From positions 1 to 5,877 of the forward strand of contig DRTT01000031.1 of the NCBI GenBank assembly GCA_011372105.1: DNA of 5,877 nt. Direction: 5' to 3'. The translations under genes were made by a program, and so were the position numbers. This DNA is from Candidatus Aerophobota bacterium. Its GTDB lineage: Bacteria; Aerophobota; Aerophobia; Aerophobales; B3-G15. Within the stretch, counting starts at the first letter, position 1, and each line of letters opens with the position of its first letter. A model generated the notes under the pieces. That model was not told where the DNA came from, searched no databases, and worked only from the letters and a program-made list of their open reading frames with translations. Positions 1 to 5,877 of this stretch are shown here, one piece after another.

Positions 1-1104
1 AAGGCACTTGAGAAAGTGAGTTTTAAAATAGAAAGAGGAGATACTCTGGGTCTTGTTGGAGAGACAGGTTGTGGAAAAAGTGTTACCTCTCTTTCCATTA
101 TAAGACTTGTTCCTCCTCCTGGTAAGATAGAAGAGGGAGAGGTGATTTTTAACCTTGCAAAGGGGAGAAAATCAAGATATATCAATCTTCTCAATCAAAG
201 TGAAGCTTTTATGCAGGCTATAAGGGGGAACGAAATATCCATGATTTTTCAGGAACCAAGTTCTGCCCTCAATCCTGTATATACAATAGGAGACCAGATT
301 GCAGAAAGTTTCCTCTTTCACAGAGAAAAAGAGCTTTTAAGAGAAGCTATAAAGAAAATTCAAAGGGAAATTGATGTAGAAGGAACCTCTTTTTTAAAAA
401 AATTTAAGCTAAAGACAGAGAAAAAGTTATGTGAAATTGCTCAGAAAAATCCAAACTCCCCTCTTGTAAAAATTTTCTCCTTCTTACCTTTTATCAAAAA
501 TAAAGAAAAAATTATAAAAAGAATAGCTATCCAGAAATCTGTAAATCTTCTGCGCAGGATGGGTATACCAAACCCGGAAAAAGTGGTGGAAAGATACCCT
601 CACCAGCTCTCAGGAGGAATGCAGCAAAGAGTTGTTATTGCCATTGCTCTTGCCTGCCATCCAAAACTTTTAATTGCAGATGAGCCCACTTCAAATCTTG
701 ATGTTACTATCCAGGCTCAAATCCTTGACCTTATAAGGTCTTTAAAAGAGGAACTTAACACCTCTGTGCTTTTTATATCGCATGATCTTGGAGTTGTGGC
801 TGAAATGTGCAAGTGGATTGCTGTAATGTATGCAGGGAATATATGCGAACTTACAAAAATGGAGGAACTTTTTGAAAATCCTCTTCATCCCTATACAGAA
901 GCTCTGTTAAAGTCAATTCCAAGAAGAGGGACAAGAAAGCTTGAGAGCATAAAGGGAAGTGTTCCTAACCTTGTTAATCCTCCTTCAGGATGCAGATTTC
1001 ATCCCCGCTGCCCGAAAGCAAAGGAAAAATGCACAAAAGAGAGGCCTGAAATAAGAGAAGTCTACAAGGACCATTTTGTAGCATGCCATTTTTATAAAGA
1101 TTAA
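1..1104 (+). CDS. dppD: Peptide ABC transporter ATPase, DppD/OppD family (5' partial)
   Basis: This is one of the two cytoplasmic ATPases that power an oligopeptide/dipeptide importer. The frame is open from base 1, and the first codons ([14 protein letters not shown]) already match the family before the Walker A loop, so the true start lies upstream; the GTG at 16 is internal. Counting visible residues: Walker A GETGCGKS at 20-27, Q-loop Gln84 ([10 protein letters not shown]), signature LSGGMQQR at 203-210, Walker B LLIADE at 223-228, D-loop SNLD, and H-loop His261. The C-terminal oligo_HPY region carries Cys331, 337, 344 and 362 in the spacing of the [4Fe-4S] site known from DppD/OppD structures. 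A lysine-rich stretch at about 109-178 is roughly 50-65 residues longer than usual between the Q-loop and the signature. It ends 17 bp before dppF. Peptide specificity cannot be read from the ATPase; family assignment is very secure. Confidence 0.96.
   Translation, partial: KALEKVSFKIERGDTLGLVGETGCGKSVTSLSIIRLVPPPGKIEEGEVIFNLAKGRKSRYINLLNQSEAFMQAIRGNEISMIFQEPSSALNPVYTIGDQIAESFLFHREKELLREAIKKIQREIDVEGTSFLKKFKLKTEKKLCEIAQKNPNSPLVKIFSFLPFIKNKEKIIKRIAIQKSVNLLRRMGIPNPEKVVERYPHQLSGGMQQRVVIAIALACHPKLLIADEPTSNLDVTIQAQILDLIRSLKEELNTSVLFISHDLGVVAEMCKWIAVMYAGNICELTKMEELFENPLHPYTEALLKSIPRRGTRKLESIKGSVPNLVNPPSGCRFHPRCPKAKEKCTKERPEIREVYKDHFVACHFYKD
976..1011 (+). repeat. 36-bp identical block shared by dppD and dppF (copy 1)
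   Basis: This stretch in dppD is identical base for base to 2043-2078 in dppF and encodes [12 protein letters not shown] in both. All 12 codons match, including third positions and the contrasting Arg codons AGA then CGC. Elsewhere conserved motifs of the two genes use different synonymous codons; for example, DEPTS differs at three of five codons. This fits local gene conversion better than protein-level conservation alone. Confidence 0.9.
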
Positions 1105-1121
1105 GACAAGAGAAATTAAAA

Positions 1122-2174
1122 ATGAATGACACTGTGCTGGAGATTAAAAACCTCAAAAAATATTACCCCATACTTGGAGGGGTTTTTAAAAAGAGAATAG
1201 GAGATGTAAAGGCAGTTGATGGAGTTAGTCTTGAGATAAAAAGAGGTGAGTGTCTTGGACTTGTTGGTGAATCAGGATGTGGTAAGACAACGCTGGGAAA
1301 GACAATTCTGCGTCTTCTTGAGCCAACAGAGGGCCTTGTATTTTTTGATACACCCAGGGATGTTAGAGAAAAAATAAAAAAGCTTTATCTTTCTGAGGAT
1401 GGAAACTCCCCCGAACTTATTCTTTTAAGAAAAAAATATGATATTTCCACCTTTAAGGGGAAAAGACTGAAACAAATAAGAAAAAAGATGCAAATAGTGT
1501 TTCAGGACCCTTCCTCTTCTCTTAATCCAAGGATGTTAATAAAAGATATCGTAGGTGAGCCTCTTAAGATACATAAGATAACAAAGAATGTGGAAGAAAG
1601 AGCTCTTTCCCTGTTAAAAAAAGTTGGTCTGACAGAGGACCATCTTTTCAGATATCCTCATGAATTCAGTGGAGGGCAAAGACAGAGAATAGCCATAGCA
1701 AGAGCTCTTGCCACAAATCCTGAATTTATAGTTCTTGACGAGCCCACCTCTGCCCTTGATGTTTCGGTTCAGGCACAGATTTTAAATCTTTTAAAAGACC
1801 TTCAAAGAGAACTTAATCTCACTTATCTTTTTATTACCCATCATCTCATGGTGGTAGAATACATAGCAAAAAGGATAGCAGTGATGTATCTTGGAAAGGT
1901 GATAGAACTTGCTCCCACAGAAAAAATTTTCTCTGAAACTAAACATCCTTATACAAAGGCACTGATTTCTGCTATACCTGAGCCCGAGATAAAACTTGCA
2001 AAAAAACGCATAGTTCTTACAGGGGATGTGCCAAGCCCCATAAATCCTCCTTCAGGATGCAGATTTCATCCCCGCTGCTCTTATGTCCGTGCAGTGTGTA
2101 GGAAAAAGGAGCCTTCCTTAAGGGAAATAAGCGAAGGACACTTTGTAGCCTGCCATAGAGCAGAAGAAATGTAA
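1122..2174 (+). CDS. dppF: Peptide ABC transporter ATPase, DppF/OppF family
   Basis: This is the partner ATPase of the upstream DppD-like protein, forming the cytoplasmic heterodimer that drives peptide uptake. It has 350 residues. Walker A GESGCGKT is at 49-56, Q-loop Gln128 (VFQDPSSSLNPRM), signature FSGGQRQR at 182-189, Walker B IVLDE at 203-207, SALD D-loop at 210-213, and switch His240 in FITHH, where the usual Asp after the His is replaced by His241. The C-terminal oligo_HPY segment has Cys313, 319, 326 and 344 with the same spacing as in its neighbour. Residues about 77-117 contain a charged insertion of roughly 25-30 residues before the Q-loop compared with common DppF proteins. The ATG at 1122 is preceded by only a weak purine stretch (AAGAGA at 1108-1113), consistent with coupling to dppD. 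The N-terminal motif ILGGVFKKRIGDVKAVDGVS is typical of DppF. Confidence 0.96.
   Translation: MNDTVLEIKNLKKYYPILGGVFKKRIGDVKAVDGVSLEIKRGECLGLVGESGCGKTTLGKTILRLLEPTEGLVFFDTPRDVREKIKKLYLSEDGNSPELILLRKKYDISTFKGKRLKQIRKKMQIVFQDPSSSLNPRMLIKDIVGEPLKIHKITKNVEERALSLLKKVGLTEDHLFRYPHEFSGGQRQRIAIARALATNPEFIVLDEPTSALDVSVQAQILNLLKDLQRELNLTYLFITHHLMVVEYIAKRIAVMYLGKVIELAPTEKIFSETKHPYTKALISAIPEPEIKLAKKRIVLTGDVPSPINPPSGCRFHPRCSYVRAVCRKKEPSLREISEGHFVACHRAEEM
2043..2078 (+). repeat. 36-bp identical block shared by dppD and dppF (copy 2)
   Basis: This is the second copy, in direct orientation, covering codons 308-319 of dppF and including the first two cysteines of the predicted iron-sulfur site. Similarity drops sharply on both sides: the preceding codon and the following residues (SYV here, PKA in dppD) differ. 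Confidence 0.9.
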
Positions 2175-2191
2175 TTTTCCTTAAGACTAAA

Positions 2192-2234
2192 TATTGACAT
2201 GGGGGGATAAATTATAATATAATTTTTGTCAATA
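2192..2234. repeat. Inverted repeat spanning the promoter (possible operator)
   Basis: TATTGACA at 2192-2199 and TGTCAATA at 2227-2234 are perfect 8-bp reverse complements, 27 bp apart. The left arm covers the -35 box and the right arm the predicted start of transcription. Nested between them is an AT-rich perfect palindrome around the -10 boxes, AAATTATA (2209-2216), A, TATAATTT (2218-2225). This layout would suit a repressor, but no known operator is recognised. The left arm partly exists because it is a -35 box, so chance is a real alternative. Confidence 0.4.
2194..2223 (+). promoter_or_regulatory. Sigma70-type promoter for the pncB-lysC-asd operon
   Basis: TTGACA at 2194-2199 is a perfect -35 box. 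Two TATAAT hexamers overlap downstream (2213-2218 and 2218-2223, read as TATAATATAAT). The second lies 18 bp from the -35 box, near-optimal spacing; the first, at 13 bp, is too close. The predicted start of transcription is about 2230, giving a leader of roughly 22 nt before the pncB ATG. A run of six G (2201-2206) sits in the spacer. No terminator hairpin is visible between dppF (stop at 2174) and this promoter, so read-through from the transporter genes is possible. Confidence 0.85.
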
Positions 2235-2239
2235 ATTTT

Positions 2240-2245
2240 GGGGAG
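2240..2245 (+). promoter_or_regulatory. Ribosome binding site that fixes the pncB start
   Basis: GGGGAG lies 7 nt before the ATG at 2253. The frame is also open to a TTG at 2226, but that codon falls at or before the predicted start of transcription and has no SD sequence, so ATG 2253 is chosen. Confidence 0.8.
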
Positions 2246-2252
2246 AAAAATT

Positions 2253-3431
2253 ATGTTTCACATATTCAGTGAGGATCAAATAAAAAATGCTGTTATAACA
2301 GATGTTTATTTTGAGAGAACAATAAAAATAATAAAGGAAAAGGGGCTTGATAAGGTTGTGGCAGCTGAGGTAAGAGCAAGAGAACTTCCCTCAGATTACA
2401 GGTGGGCAATTCTTGGAGGAATAGAGGAGGCTCTAACTCTTCTTGAAGGACTGCCGGTTAATGTCTGGGCAATGCCAGAGGGAACTTTGTTTCATGCTAT
2501 GGAGCCTGTCCTTCTTATTGAAGGAAAATACAGTGATTTTGCAGCATACGAGACCTGCCTTCTGGGTTTTCTATGTCAGGCATCAGGAATAGCAACAAGA
2601 GCAGCAAGATGTAAACTCGCATCTGGGGGGAAGCCTGTTTATCATTTTGGAGCAAGGAGAATGCATCCCGGGATAACTCTAATGATAGACAGGTCCTCTT
2701 ATATAGGAGGATGTGATGGAGTAGCTGTTAAAGAAAGTGCAAGATTTCTTGAGGAGGAACCTGTTGGTACAATTCCTCACAGTCTTGTCCTTCTTGCAGG
2801 GGATACACTTAAATCAATAAAACTCTTTGATGAGGTGATAGAGCCGCAGGTAAAAAGAGTTGCACTTATTGACACTCTTGGGGATGAAAAATTTGAAGCT
2901 CTAAGGGTGGCAGATGAGCTTGGTAGAAAACTTTTTGCAGTTAGAATAGACACTCCTGCTTCAAGGAGAGGTGACATACTTGCAATATTGAAAGAAATAA
3001 GATGGGAACTTGATTTGAGAGGTTTCAATCACGTAAAACTTTTTGTTTCTGGAGGACTTAATGAAAAGAAGATACGCCAATTAAACCAGGTAGCCGATGC
3101 TTTTGGAGTTGGAACCTGGATAAGTAATGCTCCGGTGGTTGATTTTGCCCTTGATATTGTGGAAATAGATAAAAAACCTATAGCAAAAAAAGGGAAACAT
3201 TCAGGAAAAAAACAGGTATGGAGATGTCCTGCCTGTGGTGCTGGCAGAATTTTACCCTGGAGTGAAGATATACCATCCTGTGAGTGTGGAGAAAAAATGG
3301 TTCCTCTTCTTAAGTTAATGATTAGAGAGGGAAAACTTGTTAACCCTTTCCCTTCTGTTAAGAAAATAAGGGATTTTGTTTTAAGTCAGCTAAAAAAATT
3401 AGAAAAAAGCGAGGTGGAAGATTGGCTTTAA
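2253..3431 (+). CDS. pncB: Nicotinate phosphoribosyltransferase with C-terminal zinc-ribbon-like tail
   Basis: This enzyme joins nicotinate to PRPP, with ATP hydrolysis, giving nicotinate mononucleotide for NAD salvage in the cytoplasm. The product from ATG 2253 has 392 residues. Family landmarks are [14 protein letters not shown] (74-87), YETCLLGF (99-106), FGARRMHP (132-139, the conserved Arg-Arg-x-His active-site stretch), [11 protein letters not shown] (231-241), and the phosphate-binding VSGGLNE (265-271) and FGVGT (284-288). The C-terminus carries CPAC (325-328) and CEC (343-345), a four-Cys zinc-knuckle-like module as described for the Thermoplasma acidophilum enzyme; this points to the archaeal/thermophile branch rather than classic E. 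coli PncB. It is the first gene after the promoter and overlaps the kinase gene by 10 bp. Quinolinate phosphoribosyltransferase is the nearest alternative but is shorter and lacks the Cys tail. Confidence 0.92.
   Translation: MFHIFSEDQIKNAVITDVYFERTIKIIKEKGLDKVVAAEVRARELPSDYRWAILGGIEEALTLLEGLPVNVWAMPEGTLFHAMEPVLLIEGKYSDFAAYETCLLGFLCQASGIATRAARCKLASGGKPVYHFGARRMHPGITLMIDRSSYIGGCDGVAVKESARFLEEEPVGTIPHSLVLLAGDTLKSIKLFDEVIEPQVKRVALIDTLGDEKFEALRVADELGRKLFAVRIDTPASRRGDILAILKEIRWELDLRGFNHVKLFVSGGLNEKKIRQLNQVADAFGVGTWISNAPVVDFALDIVEIDKKPIAKKGKHSGKKQVWRCPACGAGRILPWSEDIPSCECGEKMVPLLKLMIREGKLVNPFPSVKKIRDFVLSQLKKLEKSEVEDWL
3411..3417 (+). promoter_or_regulatory. Ribosome binding site for the TTG-started kinase gene
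   Basis: GAGGTGG, a 7-base perfect match to the bacterial anti-SD tail, ends 4 nt before TTG 3422 and lies inside the end of pncB. The alignment of [13 protein letters not shown] with aspartokinase N-termini and the lack of any upstream ATG support TTG as the start. Confidence 0.8.
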
Positions 3432-4147
3432 TAGTTCAAAAGTATGGAGGGTCCTCTGTTGCAACCACTGAGAGAATAAAAAAAATAGCAGAAAGAATTA
3501 TAAAAACCAAAGGAGAAAATAACAAAGTTGTCGTGGTTGTCTCAGCAATGGGAGATACAACGGACAATTTAATAAAATTGATGCACCAGGTAAATCCTGA
3601 TCCTCCAAAAAGAGAACTTGATCTTCTCCTGTCCACAGGGGAGATGGTTTCAGCTGCACTTCTTGCATCTGCTATCAGTGCAAAAGGTGAAAAAGCTGTT
3701 GCCTTTAGTGCTTATCAGGGAAAAATAATAACTGACGATGCTCATACCAAAGCACGTATTTTAAAGATAGACACGCAGGGAATTCTTGATGAACTTGAAA
3801 AGGGGAATATAACGGTAGTTGCAGGCTTTCAGGGAATAACTCCTGATAATAGAATAACCACTCTGGGAAGAGGAGGCTCAGATACAACTGCGGTGGCTCT
3901 TGCTGCTGCTTTAAAAGCAGATATATGTGAGATATATACCGATGTTGAAGGCGTCTTTACCGCTGACCCTCGCATTGTTCCCGAGGCAAGAAAACTCAAG
4001 AGGATATCTTATGATGAGATGCTTGAGCTTGCAAGCCTTGGCGCTAAAGTTCTTCATTTAAGAGCAGTTGAAATTGCAAAAAAATTTCGTATTCCTCTAC
4101 ACATAAGGTCAAGCTTCAGCGAGGAAGAAGGAACACTTGTTAACTAA
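3422..4147 (+). CDS. lysC: Aspartate kinase, catalytic domain only (split enzyme, alpha-like)
   Basis: This enzyme phosphorylates L-aspartate with ATP to aspartyl-4-phosphate, the first step to lysine, threonine and methionine. The 241-residue product holds a full amino-acid kinase fold: KYGGSSV (7-13), [13 protein letters not shown] (36-48), STGE (71-74), GRGGSDTTA (149-157), [13 protein letters not shown] (172-184), [17 protein letters not shown] (196-212) and [14 protein letters not shown] (228-241). No catalytic motif is missing. Ordinary single-chain lysine-pathway aspartokinases run about 400 residues with two ACT domains; this one stops at TAA (4145-4147) exactly where the kinase domain ends. 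The ACT domains follow as a separate, same-frame polypeptide 24 nt on. Start is TTG, overlapping the end of pncB by 10 bp, which suggests translational coupling. A single-base sequencing error creating the TAA cannot be excluded, though the downstream SD and ATG argue against a trivial error. Confidence 0.93.
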   Translation: MALIVQKYGGSSVATTERIKKIAERIIKTKGENNKVVVVVSAMGDTTDNLIKLMHQVNPDPPKRELDLLLSTGEMVSAALLASAISAKGEKAVAFSAYQGKIITDDAHTKARILKIDTQGILDELEKGNITVVAGFQGITPDNRITTLGRGGSDTTAVALAAALKADICEIYTDVEGVFTADPRIVPEARKLKRISYDEMLELASLGAKVLHLRAVEIAKKFRIPLHIRSSFSEEEGTLVN

Positions 4148-4162
4148 ATTATTAAAATTAAA

Positions 4163-4169
4163 GAGGGAG
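4163..4169 (+). promoter_or_regulatory. Ribosome binding site for the ACT polypeptide, in the kinase-ACT linker
   Basis: The purine tract GAGGGAG precedes ATG 4172; its GAGG core (4163-4166) sits 5 nt from the start codon. It is the key evidence that the ACT domains are translated independently. Confidence 0.7.
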
Positions 4170-4171
4170 AA

Positions 4172-4693
4172 ATGGATAACAAACTTGTAGAAGAGCCTTT
4201 AGAGGGGTTTGTGGTAACAGGTATTGCTTTAAGTGAAACACAGGCAAAGGTAACTGTAAGAGGAGTACCGGATAAACCAGGAGTTGCTGGATTTATATTT
4301 GGAAAACTGGCAGAAGAAAATGTAAATGTGGATATGATCGTTCAATCAAGTCCCCGCCAGGGTAAAAACACCATTTCCTTTACAGTTGAGGAAAGAGACC
4401 TCACAGAGACAAAAAGAGCAATGGAAAAGGTAAAAAAAGAGCTTCCGGTAGAAGAGATAAGTTATGACTCAGATATAGCAAAGGTATCCATAGTGGGAGC
4501 TGGAATGCAATCTCATCCTGGTGTTGCTGCTAAAATGTTTAAAACCTTAGGCGATGCAGGAATAAACATTGATATGATTTCCACATCTGAGATAAAAATT
4601 TCCTGTGCTATAAAAAGAAAAGAAGGAAAAAAAGCGATGAAAGTTCTGCACAGGGCTTTTGAATTAGATAAAGAGAGGGAGGAAAAAAATTGA
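4172..4693 (+). CDS. Aspartokinase regulatory (beta-like) polypeptide with two ACT domains
   Basis: This 173-residue protein corresponds to the C-terminal half of an aspartokinase and has no catalytic residues. ACT domain 1 covers about 13-87 (VVTGIALSETQAKVTVRGVP, then DKPGVAGFIFGKLAEENVNVDMI and ISFTV). ACT domain 2 covers about 96-168 (AKVSIVGAGMQSHPGVAAKMF, NIDMISTSEIKISC). These are the conserved lysine/threonine effector-binding and dimerisation motifs of LysC. Its length is close to the free beta subunits of Corynebacterium LysC and Bacillus AKII, which are also ACT-only. It probably associates with the upstream catalytic polypeptide and confers feedback control; that is inference. It lies in the same frame as the kinase gene, with its own SD and ATG, and its TGA overlaps the asd start by 4 bp. 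The effector (Lys, Thr or both) cannot be told from sequence alone. Confidence 0.92.
   Translation: MDNKLVEEPLEGFVVTGIALSETQAKVTVRGVPDKPGVAGFIFGKLAEENVNVDMIVQSSPRQGKNTISFTVEERDLTETKRAMEKVKKELPVEEISYDSDIAKVSIVGAGMQSHPGVAAKMFKTLGDAGINIDMISTSEIKISCAIKRKEGKKAMKVLHRAFELDKEREEKN
4676..4682 (+). promoter_or_regulatory. Ribosome binding site for TTG-started asd
   Basis: AGGGAGG ends 7 nt before TTG 4690. Seven A residues (4683-4689) fill the spacer. The TTG shares bases with the upstream TGA in TTGA, a typical coupled stop/start, which supports TTG as the start of asd. Confidence 0.8.
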
Positions 4694-5706
4694 GCTCAGG
4701 TTATAATGTAGCTGTTGTGGGAGCAACAGGGGCAGTGGGAGAGGAGATGATCAAAACCCTTTCCCAGAGAAATTTTCCTGTTAAAAATTTAAGAGCCTTT
4801 GCCTCAGAGAGGTCTGAGGGTAAAGTGGTAGAGTTTAAAAAAGAAAAGATAAAAGTGGAAAATCTTGCCCTATCTTCTTTTGAAAATATAGATATAGCTT
4901 TATTTTCTGCAGGTGCCTCTGTATCAAGAGAGTTTTCACCTGAGTTTGCAAAAAAAGGAGCAGTGGTAATTGATAACAGTAGTGCCTTCAGGATGGAAAA
5001 GGGTGTTCCCTTGGTTGTGCCAGAGGTAAATCCACACGCCTTGAAATCTCACAAAGGTATAATAGCAAATCCCAACTGTTCCACAATTCAGCTTGTTGTT
5101 GCTGTAAATCCTCTTCACAAAAAGGCAAAAATAAGGAGGATGGTGGTTTCAACTTTTCAGTCTGTATCAGGGACAGGCAAAGAGGCAATTTCAGAACTTA
5201 AAGAACAAAGTGAAAATTTTTTAAAGAGAGAGAAAATTTTAAACAGGGTTTATCCTCACCAGATTGCATTTAATCTCCTTCCCCATATTGGTAGTTTTCT
5301 TCCCTCAGGTTATACTGAAGAGGAAATGAAACTTGTGAATGAAACAAGAAAGATAATGGAGGATGATTCTATCAAAGTTACCGCAACCTGTGTCAGGGTG
5401 CCTGTATTTATCTCTCATTCTGAAGCAGTAACGCTTGAGACAGAAAAGCCTCTATCTGTGGAAGAGGTGAGAGAGATTCTTTCAAATTCTCCCGGGGTTG
5501 TAGTGGAGGATGAGCCCGAGAAAAATATTTACCCTCTTCCAATTAAAGCAGCAGGAAAAGATGAGGTTTTTGTTGGCAGAATAAGAAAGGATGAATCAAC
5601 ACAAAACAGCATAAATATGTGGATTGTTGCGGATAATTTAAGAAAAGGTGCTGCCTTAAATGCTGTTCAAATTGCAGAAATACTTGTTCAGGAAGGACTT
5701 GTTTAA
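4690..5706 (+). CDS. asd: Aspartate-semialdehyde dehydrogenase
   Basis: This enzyme reduces aspartyl-4-phosphate with NADPH to aspartate-4-semialdehyde, the step directly after aspartate kinase, in the cytoplasm. The 338-residue product has normal family length. Visible landmarks are the dinucleotide-binding GATGAVG (11-17), ASERSEGK (38-45) in the loop that contacts the NADP 2'-phosphate, catalytic Cys130 in NPNCSTIQ, SGTGKEA, RVPVFISHSEAV with Arg236 and catalytic His243, and the C-terminal MWIVADNLRKGAALNAVQ, where Asn and Lys close the active site. Start TTG 4690 overlaps the ACT gene by 4 bp, so the pathway genes are probably co-translated. The downstream ribD begins 13 nt after the stop with no hairpin between. 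Nothing in the sequence suggests damage, and the assignment is secure. Confidence 0.97.
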   Translation: MSSGYNVAVVGATGAVGEEMIKTLSQRNFPVKNLRAFASERSEGKVVEFKKEKIKVENLALSSFENIDIALFSAGASVSREFSPEFAKKGAVVIDNSSAFRMEKGVPLVVPEVNPHALKSHKGIIANPNCSTIQLVVAVNPLHKKAKIRRMVVSTFQSVSGTGKEAISELKEQSENFLKREKILNRVYPHQIAFNLLPHIGSFLPSGYTEEEMKLVNETRKIMEDDSIKVTATCVRVPVFISHSEAVTLETEKPLSVEEVREILSNSPGVVVEDEPEKNIYPLPIKAAGKDEVFVGRIRKDESTQNSINMWIVADNLRKGAALNAVQIAEILVQEGLV

Positions 5707-5716
5707 CCTTTTTTGA

Positions 5717-5877
<161 letters not shown>

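Noticed and set aside
977..991. Small hairpin ATCCT-CCTTC-AGGAT inside the 36-bp repeat
   Set aside because: A 5-bp AT/GC stem within coding sequence is expected by chance and is fully explained by the codons of the conserved protein motif.
974..1156. Minus-strand open frame of 60 codons across the dppD/dppF junction
   Set aside because: It is antisense to the conserved oligo_HPY coding region and its translation has no recognisable family features; its codons mirror the + strand genes.
2226..2252. Nine-codon N-terminal extension of PncB from TTG 2226
   Set aside because: The TTG falls at or before the predicted transcription start and lacks an SD, whereas ATG 2253 has GGGGAG 7 nt upstream.
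2175..2252. Terminator after dppF, or a riboswitch before pncB
   Set aside because: No GC-rich hairpin followed by a T-run is present, and the predicted leader of about 22 nt is too short for a riboswitch. The 8-bp inverted repeat has a 27-nt loop and only a short T-run after it, so it is a poor terminator.
2777..3887. Other minus-strand frames within pncB and lysC (2777-3028, 3436-3636, 3705-3887)
   Set aside because: They lie wholly inside strongly conserved + strand genes and show no motif of their own.

Overview
This window looks like a piece of an AT-rich bacterial chromosome. Arginine is written mostly as AGA/AGG, proteins are lysine- and glutamate-rich, Shine-Dalgarno (SD) sites are strong, and two genes start with TTG. 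This is typical of thermophilic or uncultivated bacterial lineages, but no marker here fixes the phylum. All genes lie on the + strand and almost no space is non-coding.

Layout. Positions 1-2174 hold the two ATPase genes of a peptide (Opp/Dpp-type) ABC importer. The DppD-like gene is cut at its 5' end by the window edge and the DppF-like gene is complete. A 78-bp gap (2175-2252) carries a near-perfect sigma70-type promoter (TTGACA, 18 bp, TATAAT) embedded in two inverted repeats. A tight run follows: nicotinate phosphoribosyltransferase (pncB, 2253-3431), the aspartate kinase catalytic domain (3422-4147), a separate two-ACT-domain regulatory polypeptide (4172-4693), aspartate-semialdehyde dehydrogenase (asd, 4690-5706) and the start of ribD (5720 to the window end). 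Overlaps of 10 bp (pncB/lysC) and 4 bp (act/asd), and gaps of 24 and 13 bp, argue for one operon read from the promoter near 2194-2223.

How the genes fit together. The kinase and Asd catalyse the first two steps of the aspartate-family pathway (lysine, threonine, methionine, diaminopimelate). PncB salvages nicotinate into NAD(P), the cofactor family used by both Asd and the RibD reductase domain. RibD opens riboflavin synthesis. The operon therefore mixes amino-acid and cofactor supply.

Main point of interest. The aspartate kinase is cut exactly at the kinase/ACT junction into two polypeptides. They lie in the same reading frame, separated by one TAA and a short linker holding its own SD and ATG. 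The known alpha/beta aspartokinases (Bacillus AKII, Corynebacterium LysC) make a full-length alpha plus an ACT-only beta from nested frames; here the alpha part has lost its ACT domains. A second notable signal is a 36-bp perfectly identical block shared by the otherwise diverged dppD and dppF genes, suggesting local gene conversion.
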